DNA of 64,000 bases, taken from Gnomoniopsis sp. IMI 355080 (taxonomy: Eukaryota > Ascomycota > Sordariomycetes > Diaporthales > Gnomoniaceae). Position numbers and translations under genes: made by a program. Below the pieces are notes generated by a model, which was not told the origin of the DNA, ran no database searches, and worked only from the letters and a program-made list of their open reading frames with translations. This document shows, piece after piece, positions 1 to 11,205 of the stretch. The stretch covers positions 1-64,000 of the forward strand of contig JAPEVC010000137.1 in assembly GCA_027946555.1 (NCBI GenBank). The letters are read 5' to 3'. Every line of letters starts with the position of its first letter. Within the stretch, counting starts at the first letter, position 1.

Positions 1-403
1 ATTCTTAAGAGGTTTTTTTATTAGAAAACAAGGATTTCTCCTTGTAAAGATATATTCTGATTAATTATTAATTAATTTTATATAGTTATTAAAAGTTATG
101 ATATTTTTATTCTTTGCTAAATTTTATTAACTATAAACTGCTATAGTTAATAAGAAGTACTAACTTTTAACTACAGTATTTTAAAGTAATTTAAAAATTA
201 CTAACTACAAACTGTTTTCACAACCCTGACTCGGACTCTAGGAAGAAGGTAACGAACGGAGTGACAATGATCGGGAAATATTATATATACGTAGTTGGGT
301 TCCTCCACGACCAACATTTGTCGGATCTCCGATTTAATCCAGAACCGGAGCCAGCAAATTCCATAACGAGTCTCTCAAAGTCCAATTCAAAATTGACTTC
401 ACT
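1..403. other. AT-rich left flank, no gene
   Basis: Bases 1 to about 210 are almost pure A/T with many TTAA and TATA steps, the texture of RIP-degraded repeats in filamentous fungi. The composition returns to normal near 215, and the P450 gene starts at 404. I see no coding signal here. Confidence 0.6.
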
Positions 404-2359
404 ATGGACATGCTCCAGGGAGCTTTGGGCTTCTTCCAGAGCCACAAAGTACAAATCGTCTGCATAGCGCCGCTTCTCTACATTTCTGTATCTTTCATTG
501 TGAAAGTGGTATACAGATTGTACTTTCATCCTCTGTCTAAATTCCCTGGCCCCAAAATCGCAGCCGCAACGCATCTCTATGAAATCGCCTGGGATTATTT
601 TGGCCAGGGAGCTTACCTGTGCAGGATACAGCGCATGCACGAGCAATATGGTACGTGTTCCAGCGTCAGACAGGGGATGCGATGCCTTGGTCCGCGAACG
701 CTAACGCCGTCATCAAGGACCAATCGTCCGAGTGAACCCAGTTGAGCTGTCAGTCAACGACCCAGACTTCTACAATGTAGTCTATGTCGGAGGCTCGGTG
801 AGAAAGACGAACGCCTTGCCAAGTTTCGGGGATGGAATGGACTTCAATGGTGCGAGCCGAGTTTGAGCACTGGATCATGACTTGCACATGATTTAGTAGG
901 CTAATGGCTTGACATAGGCTCTCATGGAATGACAGTCGACCACGATCACCACAGGCTTCGGCGGAAACCGATGGAGCCCTTCTTTTCCAAGAGCAGCATC
1001 GCTAGGCTCGAAAATCGCCTTCAGGAGCTTACTGTGACTTTAGTGCAGAGGCTCCATGAATACAGAGGGACTGGAAGGGTTGTTAGACTTGACCACGTTT
1101 TTGCTGCCTTAGCAGGCGACGTCGTCAATGTCTTATGCATCGCTAACCCTACCATGTCCTTTCTACGTGATCCGAACTTCAACCCGTACTGGTATGAATT
1201 GTTTCATACGCTGATTCGTTCAATGCCTGTGTTTATGAATTTCCCATGGATCATTAGGTACGATATTTATCTGAGGTCCGTCAAATCTTTCGAGAGGCCC
1301 TGTTGACAGTCTGGTGTATAAAGAATAGTAAGACTAGTCCCCACGTCTTTATTGGAGAAATTAGATCCGAGGAGCAAAATGTTCCGTGACTGGCGCATAG
1401 TAGGTCAAACCCCCTCAATGCCCACATCAGTAATTATCGATTCTAACAGACCATGGTTTAGATGTCAGTCAACCACATTAGTGATGCAAGACAACGGAAA
1501 GAGAAAGGTCTCATGCTTGTCAACGAAGATGACAAGATAAAATGCGAAACCTTGTTTGATCACATCGTCAACAGCGATTTGCCAGAATCCGAGCTCTCTG
1601 TCGAGCGACTGGCATCCGAAGCCCAGGTGGTCATGGGAGCTGGTACTGTAACCACAGCTCAGACCATGAATTTCCTGGTTGTTAATATTCTATCAAACAA
1701 CAATATCTGCCAGAGGCTTCGAGATGAGCTCCAGGAGCCAATGAAAGATTTCCCGGAACGCATACCGCCTTTCTCTGAGCTTGAGAAACTGCCTTGGCTC
1801 CAAGCTTGTATCAAGGAAGCCTTGCGTCTTAGTCCGGGATTGACTCACCGTCTACCGCGAGTTTCACCGCACAAAGAGCTATTCTACAAGGACTGGGTCA
1901 TTCCTCGAAATGTAAGTGATAGGAAGCAGCAGGGCCTTTGGTGTGATTGATGGCAACCGGCTAACAATCTAGCAGACACCAGTCGGCATGTCGGCTCTCT
2001 TCATGCACATGGACCCATCTGTCTACAAAGATCCAACAATATACCGCCCGGAGCGGTGGCTCGCAGACGTGACTCCAGAGATGCATAGAAATTTTGTCCC
2101 TTTCACCAAAGGCTCGCGCCGGTGCCTGGGGGTTGAGTCAGTGACATTCGCTCGCTCCATCTCATGCGTCTCACTAACATGAAATCACAGGCTGGCATAT
2201 GCTGAAATATTATTGACCTTTGCGGCACTCTTTGGTCCAAAAGGACCTGATCTGAAGTTGTTTGACACGGACGTTTCAGACGTACGACCGCAGTGCCATT
2301 TCCTCCTTCCGTTACCTCGTCTTGATAGCAGAGGTGTTCGTTCTACAGTGGAAGCTTAA
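404..2359 (+). CDS. Cytochrome P450 monooxygenase, trichodiene-oxygenase-like (CYP58 type)
   Basis: This is a microsomal haem-thiolate monooxygenase. Seven exons (404-650, 718-849, 918-1257, 1333-1399, 1462-1911, 1976-2136, 2191-2359) join in phase to 521 residues, the usual P450 length, with no stop. An N-terminal hydrophobic anchor (about residues 12-32) is followed by the FHPLSKFPGPK hinge. The I-helix reads GAGTVTTA, with Val where many P450s have Glu or Asp. The K-helix ExxR is KEALR, the PERW region is present, and the haem loop is FTKGSRRCLGV with Cys462 as ligand. The DHDHHRLRRKPMEPFFS stretch is typical of TRI4-like fungal P450s, which oxidise terpenoids; the substrate here is unknown. 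A second P450 follows 1.4 kb downstream on the same strand. The family call is by motif memory only. Confidence 0.88.
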
Positions 2360-3800
2360 GTGGCTACCACTAGTCACCGCATTGGACTGTGGACTACAAT
2401 TCTTGGTATGGAACGATAGCACATTATGTGTCAGGGCCCTGGGGCTGCACTCTCGCAGGATGCACCCGGTCTACTCACTTGGTTTATCGTGTCGGCCAGA
2501 TCGGGTTCCATATCTACCTCGGGGGCAACTTCGTAGCTTCGCCAGCTCTTCCTTTCATTTGTACTAGAAACATATGGACGCAGAATTTGAGTGGTTCACA
2601 TTCAGAATATACCCTCATTGCTATCACGCGTAAAGTCCGCCTGAATTTGTATTGTAGGTGTACGTGGGCATATATAAGCTTGGTCAACACTTTACTTCTT
2701 AGCAGACTCTATCGTATGAATACTCCATCTCACAAAACTCACACCTGGAATCTCGAGACCATGTATACTATGCAATTCAATGACGGTCTCTCTAAAGGTG
2801 GTAATGGACCCTGCGCGGAATTCGTAGTCTTTAGCAGACAGATTATACGAGGGATACTGTCACTCAAAAGACGATTCACTTTTGATCCAAGTTACAAAAC
2901 GTTACATTGTATGCAGGGACCTCTTACACCTTCGTATGTATACGGATGCATTAACTCAACAACCTTACTGACCGTTGCTTGTAGTCCGGAATCTTTAACA
3001 ACGTGTTACAAATATTAAAGTTCAAGTACCATCTACTATGAGGCTATCGTTACTAAGTTTTGAAGGTGGAACACCAAACATTTTCGGATTGATTAAATGG
3101 GAACTGAAGCACGAATCAGTCATCTCCACCTACGGTCTTCCGGAAAGTCTCTTATCTGTGGGCTTTGAGATACTGCCGAAGTTTAGGCCTCTGAAGATCG
3201 TAAATGTCCACCAATTACCAGATATGCGGATCTCATGGCGGTGGAGATATACCATGTTTAAAAGCCTAAACTTCAGTAATTCGTTGTGCTTAATCGACAA
3301 ACTTTGGTCCCTTGTCATCTCGGTGGGGTCACAACAGTATCCTAGCTTGAATTGATGGACTCGTGACTCTGAGATTGTACTCCGTACATAGTATCAGTAC
3401 AAGTGGACCCGGTGTCTTGACTAAAGTCTCCTAGTGTGACTAGGATGAGGATCATCGACGAGTAAGGCAACATATATGCACAAAACGGATAGCTGTTTTG
3501 TAATATTGCATCTTCAGAATACGAGAATGGGTAAGGGCTAGAGGCAATACAGTCAGAGACAAGCGGGAGAGGATTATTCGGTTGTAAGGACGGGTGATAT
3601 GTCAGCTGTTCAACGAAGTCCTTGGATGACAAAAGATTACAGGGAGACCGTGTACAATTTGGTACGAATCACTGCCCTCCTACTATCTTCACAAGTACAT
3701 ACAAAGCAGAGGGAACACTTGCGAAAGGACTACTGACAAAGTCTCGACGATTGATCAAATACTCATCTGCTGCCAGATCATCTGTACAATCACCATACAA
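2360..3800. other. Intergenic between the two P450 genes
   Basis: About 1.4 kb without a recognisable gene. One long open frame (2389-3018) has no family features and starts just after the P450 stop, so I treat it as chance. The 3' end of this stretch must hold the promoter of the second P450; I see no defined binding site. Confidence 0.5.
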
Positions 3801-5803
3801 ATGGCTGCCAGGCTCGCTTTCGACGTGAGCATGCTCTCCTCCATGGAGGCCGTGGCAGCTCTACTTGCTATCCTCTTTGCTGGTACTCTGCTTTCACAGC
3901 TGGCAAGCTGGGTCAGATACCGATATAAGACTCGCAAGATCCCACTGGCTCATAATATAAGCCTATTCGAGAGAGTTCTTACTCGCAAAGCTGAAAAGGA
4001 ATTTGTCACCGAATTCAAAAGCTTGTCACGCAAAGGACTAGACAAGGTCGATCTCCCTCATCTGATGACTCTGCATTTTCGCTGACCCTTATTTGGCTCG
4101 AAATAGGATAAGAATGCATTTCGAATACAGACAGACTGTGGGGAAATGATCATTCTAGGAGGTCACTATGCGGAAGAAATGAAAGGCGACACAGGACTGT
4201 CAGCAGGCGACTACACGAAAATGGTGAGTCTCTAGTCTAGAGTGAGCCCGAAATGTGAATTCTGCTTCTACCGCTAATGTGTGAGTTTTGGCAGGAACTC
4301 ATGGGCGATATTCCGGGTTTCGAACCATTTTCTTTCGCAGGAGACTATCGGGACCTCATGCACACGGTCATCACGAAAAGGCTAAATCGTGCTCTTCGTA
4401 GGTATCTACCATTGCTGAATTTTTAATTTTTGTTTTCATGGGATGCTCTGAACGAGAACAAATTGCTAATCAGTGCTTCGGTCACGACCAGCTCGGCTTG
4501 TCAGCGAACAGTCCGCGGAGGTCGCTGATTTCTTAAGGGTTCATTGGACAGACTCGAAGGGTATGTGAGGCAGAATAGGATGGACTACCCTGATAATTTC
4601 CTAACTAACCAACTTCACACTAGAGTGGCATTCTATTCCCCTTTACCAGGTGCTTATGGGTCTGGTAGCACGAGCATCCGTAATGGCTTTTCTGGGCCCC
4701 GAGCTCGCAAAGAACGAACGTTGGATCGAACTCAATGCCCAGTACACGGTAGTCGCAATTGCTGCTGTGCAAGCGCTCCGTCCGTGGCCGCGCTTTCTTT
4801 TGCCCCTTGTCCACCACTTTCATCCCAGAACAAAAGCTGTTCGTGCGATACTGTCAGAGTGCAGGCAAATCATGGAACCGATCCTGTGCAAAAGGCTAGA
4901 ATCTAAGCAAGGCAAAATGAAGCCTTCACCACCAGAAACTGCCTTGGACTGGTTCGAAGAAGTAGCGTCTACACTCGGGCAGACCTACGATCCGGCGGTT
5001 GCACAGCTCACATTTGCTGTCGCGGCTTTGCATAGCACCACGGATCATCTCTGTCAGATACTGATTGACCTCAGGGACAAGCCTGAAGTGATTACTGCTG
5101 CAAGGGCCGAGCTAGTCGATGCTATAGCGAGACACGGTTGGAACCAGACGGCACTTTCAGAACTGAGGCTGATGGAAAGCATCATGAAGGAGTCCCAGAG
5201 AATGAAGCCTATAAACAGAGGTCGGTACCTTCTTATCATGAATGCGGCTGGACTGCGATCACTATGCTGACCTCATAATTCAGTCATTAACAAGCGGATG
5301 GTTACAAAGGACCTTCGACTCAGCAATGGCGTTTTCCTGCCCAAAGGCTCCCGTGTGGCCGTGTTGGGCGAGCGAATGCAGGATCCGAACATCTATGAGG
5401 ACCCGGAACGGTATGATGCGTATCGCTTCATTAAGAAAGCTGAGAAAGGTTCAGAAGCAGCACGCTTCTCCGGCTACACATCTGTAACCCCGGACTCGAT
5501 TGGGTATGTTTCTCGTCCTGGAAGTTGGTGTGAATCGCGTTTTCGACTTTTACTAACCAAGTCAGATTCGGCTATGGCAAACAAGCTTGCCCCGGTCGTA
5601 GCTACGTGTCACAAGAAATGAAAATAATCTTGTCTCACATCTTGCTCAAGTACAACTTTCGTTTTCCAGACGGGTACGAACCAAAGGGTATAAACAATGG
5701 CTTTGATAGTATCACGGATATCACCGCCTCATGTATGATTAGACGGCGTGTAGAAGAAGTTGCTTTCCCAGGCTTCACTGGCGCCGAGAAGTGTCTTTCC
5801 TGA
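3801..5803 (+). CDS. Cytochrome P450 monooxygenase, ent-kaurene-oxidase/CYP68-like
   Basis: Seven exons (3801-4046, 4107-4223, 4295-4397, 4474-4560, 4624-5220, 5284-5503, 5566-5803) join in phase to 535 residues. Recognisable parts in order are a membrane anchor (about residues 14-34), the AFRIQTDCG strand, the I-helix segment AVAALHSTTD, ExxR in KESQRM, DPERYDAYRF, and the haem loop FGYGKQACPGR with Cys465. The A-H-S/T-T I-helix and the haem loop are typical of the group that holds gibberellin-pathway and related terpenoid P450s. The donor after exon 3 is uncertain: GTAGGT at 4398 or GTATCT at 4401 both keep phase and differ by one residue. No broken motif is seen, so it looks functional. 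Substrate unknown. Confidence 0.86.
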
Positions 5804-6267
5804 TGTACTTAGCGGACATGTACTGCAAAGCAAAGCAGCTCGGAGACCTGGACTATGTAAACTAGCTGCATAGACCTTTAATATAAGCCAGGTGCTCCAT
5901 GAAAGTCTCTTACAGTATAGTAAAACACGTTATCCTAAATCTGCTCGTGACTGTATTTTTTTCAGCTCGCTAGAAGAAGAATTGCAATTTAAGTCTATAA
6001 AAGGAAGTCTTCTTAACTTTACCTTCAAAAAGTTGATTTAGAGCTGCTATTCTGAGAATTAAATTGACTCTTCCATAGTCGAAAGAAAGAAGTAGTAATA
6101 AAAGTTTGTAGCTGATTTTATATTATTTTATCATAGACTTATAAGAATAAAAATTAACTGAATAATCCCCCCCCCTCCCGCATGGGTTTTTTTACTAAAA
6201 AATAATAATCTTTATTCCTTGTCAGCTGAATCTACTTAGCGATATGTAATTTACTATTGGTTTGTAG
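5804..6267. other. AT-rich convergent intergenic
   Basis: Sequence from about 5880 to 6240 is strongly AT-rich and includes a run of nine C at 6167-6175. It lies between the P450 on the + strand and the AAA gene on the minus strand, whose 3' ends converge here. No gene is visible. Confidence 0.5.
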
Positions 6268-8478
6268 TCACCGCTCAGCCCCTTCACTAGTAAATCGTCG
6301 TTTCTCAATAGCTAAAACTGTATCGATAAAGGCTCGCTTCAAGACGCACTTTTTCCTAGCGGCCAGCAATTGCGACGTCTTGAGGATGTTCTTAATTTGC
6401 CGTCCATTCAAATTCATCTCCGCCAACTCCTTGATGTCCTCATCCGTGATTTCAGGCTTCTGTTTGAAGGTGGCAAGGAAGTTCTTCCAGATCTGCACCC
6501 GCGATCCTATGCTCAGGTCAGGGTACTCCAGGGATACGTGTATGCGGGATTGGAACGCCGCGTCGATGTTGTCCACACGGTTCGTCGTCATGAACAGGAT
6601 ACCCTCGTAGTATTCAAGAGTCCGTAAGAAAATGGAGACGACCTTGTTCCTTTCCAGATCGTGTGTGGAACGAGCCTCCAGGAAAACGTCACACTCGTCG
6701 AGAAGAAGAATGGCATTCCAGCGGGCCACAAGTTCAAGTATCTGACTAAGACCGTGTTCAACTTCCCACGGATGAGAACCAAGATCACCAGAGCTAAGGG
6801 TATGTAGTGGGACACGGAGGTTCTCCGCCACGGCTTCTGCTGTAAGTGTTTTGCCAACACCGGGAGGCCCAGAAAGCAGGCAGATCTTGTCAAAGTTAGC
6901 AAAAAGGACCTGTCCTTTAAGTCGGTAAATACACTTACGATTCCCTTCCCCTTGCCAGAGATCACATCGTCGAATCCAGCACCTCCATCGAGCTGTGACT
7001 CCGAAAAGGCAAGGATCAGCTCCTTCTGATCATCGGGCAATACAAGCTTCTCAAAAGCGTCGTTATTCCACTTGATCTCGTCAATCTGTTCAACAAAGAA
7101 TTCGAGCCATTCCTTTCGCTTTAGTGAATAACCACGAGTGCGAGAACGAGCGAGCATCTGGTAATAGGATGACAACTTCAGGTGGCCATCATCTGAGAGC
7201 CCATACTTCCTTTTGTGCTCATGCAGACGCTCAAGGTCCTTAGAGTTCCACTCGTCCAGCCACCGCTTGCGCCGCATGTTGCTGCGATTGAAGGAGTGAA
7301 TATCAACGACGATGCGCCCCGAAATTTGAATTGGCATCTCCTCGCCTTGGCGATCCCATGTGATGGCAGTCCCGTCATAGGCCTTGTAATGATGGCCAGC
7401 AAGCTGTTCGAAAATTTCGCCCCTCTTGACAAGCATTGCTACAATAGCGTCTTGACTGTCGTGGAATGCCAAGGGAAAAGCATTCAGCCCGGTGATTTTC
7501 TTGGTGCCGCTGAATTCAGGAATCTTGATGTGTTCAGTGTGGCGTCCAAATTCCTTGCCACTATAATCGACACAGTCTGCGCTTAGTTGGAGAAACTGCC
7601 CACATTGATTTTCCATATACTCGGCCTGATCCAACTCAAAGGCTGACATTGGACCTTTATGGGCAGCGAGGATTACACATCCGGGCTGGAAGATCATCCT
7701 GTGGAATGATCAGCAAGTGAGCAATACCAAATCAAGACTCTATGCTCGCAAGATCCGTCACAGTAACTCACCAGAGATGTTTGAATGTGACTACGCCTTT
7801 CTGGAGGTAGTCTTCGTACGCCTTGATCGAGTCACCAATCTCATACTTGAGAATATCGTGAAGAATAACCAAGTGCTCCATGGTCTTTTCATCCAAGTCT
7901 TTGCGTTCCATACACTCTCTCAGTCTTGTCCACCGGTGAACGAAAGGCTTGAATGGAGCCTCGAAGGTCAGGCGCTCTAGCTCGCACGCAACACCGGGAT
8001 AGTCAGGGAGGATGCTGTCGCCCAATAACTTCTTCAGCCAGGGGCTTTGAATCACAATCGAGTGAGCCTCGAGTTTCTTCCTCCCATCTGGGCTCTTAAT
8101 GTTTCGCACGAGCACCGCGTAAGTGTCCGTGATCGCGTTCTCGGCCGGCTCTTCCACATCTTCGGGGTACTTTCGCACCCAGGTGAAATTTCCATCAGCA
8201 TCTTTCGAGGATCTGTAAATATTCTTGACTTGTGAGACTGAGCCAACAGGAAGTTCTGATTTTTCTTCCTCAGCTTCGTCGCCATCTGAATCATCTGAGT
8301 CGGTTTGTTCCAGCTTTGGCTTGTCGATCTTCTCGAAATTCTCGCTGTCTGAGCTTCTTTCACTCTTGGTGTCCTTCTCCTTGATAAGTTTGGAGAATTG
8401 TTCGATGCTGAGCAATCTAGGTGGCTTGCCAGGGCCATAGTTGACGGCGATTGTGGGCTTGGTTTTCGAGGGCGCCAT
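6268..8478 (-). CDS. AAA+ ATPase with N-terminal DUF7025-like region
   Basis: Three exons (7772-8478, 6939-7698, 6268-6885) give 694 residues. The first 90 or so residues are charged and probably disordered with an acidic DSDDSDGDEAEEE stretch. A long middle region resembles the DUF7025 part common in fungal AAA proteins. The C-terminal third is a single AAA module: Walker A GPPGVGKT (about 495-502), Walker B ILLLDECDVF, sensor-1 MTTNR, arginine-finger region FQSRIHVSLEYPD, and a small lid with NGRQIKNIL. This architecture marks an ATP-driven remodeller, not a peptidase, because no protease domain follows. The substrate is not known for this family. Both introns have GTGAGT/GTAAGT donors and conserve phase. 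The DUF7025 name is from memory; the ATPase call is secure. Confidence 0.88.
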
Positions 8479-9153
8479 GTTACTGGATTTGTCCTCGTGT
8501 TTTCAAATCTTAGACAAGCGTACTGATATGGAGAGCAATGTGGAAAGAGTCATGATGAGCATCTATTGAAATGTCCAAGGACGATCAGAAATTATCACCC
8601 ATTTTATATTCAGAGACGTCTCTTGGCCTCACCGGCGGTGAGTCACGCATTCATCCGAGAAAAGGTTCGTGCGAGTCTGTAGCAGGCTGCTGCCTTGATG
8701 GTCCAATTCTGCGGTGGGACGCAGTACTGATCCACGCAGCTGGACATCATTGAAAACATGCTGAAGGCCACTCACCTGAAGAGAGCTGCCTATGTGCTAC
8801 TCATGTTGCCTATCTAGGTAATTGCCTAGTTGCCTAGGTAGTTGCCTAGTTGCCACTTGTGCTGCCCCAGCCTGATGCAGATCACTCCAGCAGAGAGTGT
8901 GGCGCAGCAGCCTGCTCTGAAATCTTCAACAATTTTTTGATCAGCGAAGTGAAAGAGACTAGGTACAAGGCTTGGTTGACATAGATAAGAAAATTGAAAT
9001 AGTCCACGGGTCTCGGGTTGTTGGGACGATAGCGAGGCGGATCTTTGTAGGACAGCGACCAAAACTTTTACAGCCTCACGAGGATAGCAGTTGAATATGG
9101 TTCGTATTGAGATTTCTGCCTTGTTCCCGCCGACCTCGGGACAGTAAGCTGCC
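8479..9153. other. Intergenic with short CCTAGGTA-type repeats
   Basis: No gene is seen. It holds the AAA gene's upstream region and a small repeat cluster at 8808-8853, listed separately. Confidence 0.5.
8808..8853. repeat. Short imperfect tandem repeat of TTGCCTAG(GTAG)
   Basis: The block TTGCCTA recurs five times within 46 bases, with CTAGGTA spacers between some copies. The repeats are imperfect, intergenic, and contain the palindromic core CCTAGG. Related CCTAGGTA strings occur at about 29450-29466. Confidence 0.6.
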
Positions 9154-11205
9154 TCAGACCATCTGATTAGAGCTCAAGGCCTGTGCGGAGTTACTCTCTG
9201 CCAACCTCCATACATCCACTTCACCCCTCGTCAGCGCTAGTAGATGCCGTTCCCAATATCCTATCATTGGCTCCTCGGGCAATATCCTCATAGATGGAGA
9301 AACCTCTTCTCCAATATCGTTCTTAACGATGCCATCGTTCTGCAGCGTCCACCTCCACTCTCCGTCGCCCTTTTGCGTCTCATAACTGACGCCATCGTAG
9401 CCCTTCTTGCTCATCTCTCTCCAAAACGCTTGATCTCTGCCCAACTCCTTCGGATCGATGGCATTGCCCCTTTCCAGCCTCCATAATGGCTTGGATTCAT
9501 GGCTATCATCGGTGAGAAGTGACGCACAAGGCCAAGGCCCCTTGTCGTCCAGATCCATGCCCTTGCATGCAAGTCTTAAACGTACGCTGCTGTGTATTCT
9601 TTCATTGGTATTGATCAGTGGCTCCTTGGTGTCGGCATTGGTGTCTGGGTCGACTCTCATAAAACAACCAGGTCGTCGTACAATGGTTCCCGCCGCTCTG
9701 ATCAGCCGATTCGTCGGCAATCTCGTCTGTCCCAGACCCCAATTGCGTCCATGATAGGTCCAAAGCTCTTGGTAGGGACCGTTGGGGTGATGATCTTTGC
9801 CGGTACAGTCCTTGGTGTCGCGGTGCTGAGAGGGTTGAGGTGGCGGGCAGGGAGTGGGCGAGGACGCCCAAGGGATGGGTGTTTGGTGTGCAAGCATCGT
9901 CGACCAGATCCAGGAAGGGAGGAATGTTGAAGGGCTTGGGACTACGGGATATGGGTGTGCAGCTGAGTAGCGGAGAGCGGAGATAAAGATCTTGGTGAGA
10001 AGACGCTGGGAGAATTCTACGCCAAGTGTCGTGAGCTGGTCGCAGATCCCTGAATAGGCCAATATCAGTCAAGCCCTGGTGAAGTACAGATGTGCTGTGA
10101 GACTTACAAGCCAACGTGATACAGGCAATCTGCTGGTCACGCCAGCCACCACCTATATTTGCGTGAGTCCCAGGGAACCAAACCTGCTTAAGAAGCGTGG
10201 TGGTATTTCCTTCCAGACGCTCCCACAAGGCGGGCCGAAATGAGGCTCTGGGCTCATCCATCGAGAGGGCCTGGAAGGCATTCTCCACCTTACTCGAAAT
10301 CTGTGTGTTGGTGAATTTCCATGTATAGGTTGTATTAGCTGTTCTGTCCTCAATGGAAGGCGGATGAGGGATGGGGAACTTATTGAGCAGCTGATCCGTG
10401 GATCCCAATGATTGGCGTGGCAGGAATGCCGAGTGATCCTACAGTATCCCAGACAGCAACCACTTTGATCCTGATGGGTGTAATGCCATCGTTGTGTGTG
10501 TCCCGAGTCCAGGATCTCTTCTTCCGTGTTAGTACTCGTCGATTCTAGACCTCTAATTGACAAGATCAACTCACGTCTCTGAGCCAGTTTCTATACTCAT
10601 CTTTCCGCTTGTTCTCCCATAAAATCTTGGCCTTGCCTTTTTCTCCGTTGTACGCGGTCAAATATTTGGCTGAGTCATCAAGGAAGTCATGATTGCTCCT
10701 ATGCTCATCCCCTATTTTCTCGTAGTCTTCGAAGACGGAGTAAAAGTATGTCATGCCCTCTACATTCAAGAGGCCAATGGAGCTGATGAGATCCGCTATT
10801 GATCGCGCAGTGAAAGCCCCGCGAGAGAAGCCGACGAGGACAATGTCATCGTCATCAACATAATTAACGCTGATGAAATTGTAGGCTTCTCGGATGTCCT
10901 TTGTCAATCCGTTAGTCAGACTTTCAGTACACGTTGTCCTCCTCAAAACGCACCGCACCCAGGCCCATACCAAAGACGCCCCCCAAAAGCGCGTCAATTT
11001 TGCCTCCAGTCCCAAGCCCGGGGTGGTAGTAGACTATCTGGCTGGTTCCATCCGAGCTGACTTGCTTGAGGGCGCGTGATAATCTCGTGACGTTGGTCTG
11101 GGGCTTCTCACTGTCCTCTCCGACCGCATTCTCCCAAGTCCCATCGCAGCAGATTATGATCCGCTTTGATTTTAAGCCCGACGGCTGATGTACAACTGTG
11201 CCCAT
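9154..11205 (-). CDS. DUF2235 (T6SS Tle1-like phospholipase fold) protein, suspected frame break
   Basis: Exons 10954-11205, 10575-10898, 10108-10520 and 9154-10049 give about 627 residues. DUF2235 marks are present in order: CCDGTWENA, GLGTGG, DIREAYNFI, the nucleophile elbow GFSRGAFTAR, WDTVGSLGIP, NAFQALSMDE, QVWFPGTHANIGGGW, and a C-terminal TNERIHSSVR. The GxSxG-like elbow and the fold suggest an alpha/beta hydrolase; bacterial relatives include Tle1 phospholipases, but fungal substrates are undefined. Exon 3 reads in one frame up to WDTVGSLGIP and in another from about 10395 on, with no GT donor between. Exon 3 is thus one base out of phase, from an indel, a sequencing error, or an intron starting at GTAGGA that would remove the conserved VGSLGIP. 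All other junctions keep phase. Confidence 0.75.

Noticed and set aside
2389..3018. 209-codon open frame downstream of the first P450
   Set aside because: No recognisable domain, odd composition for a fungal protein, and no sensible splice partners; likely chance.
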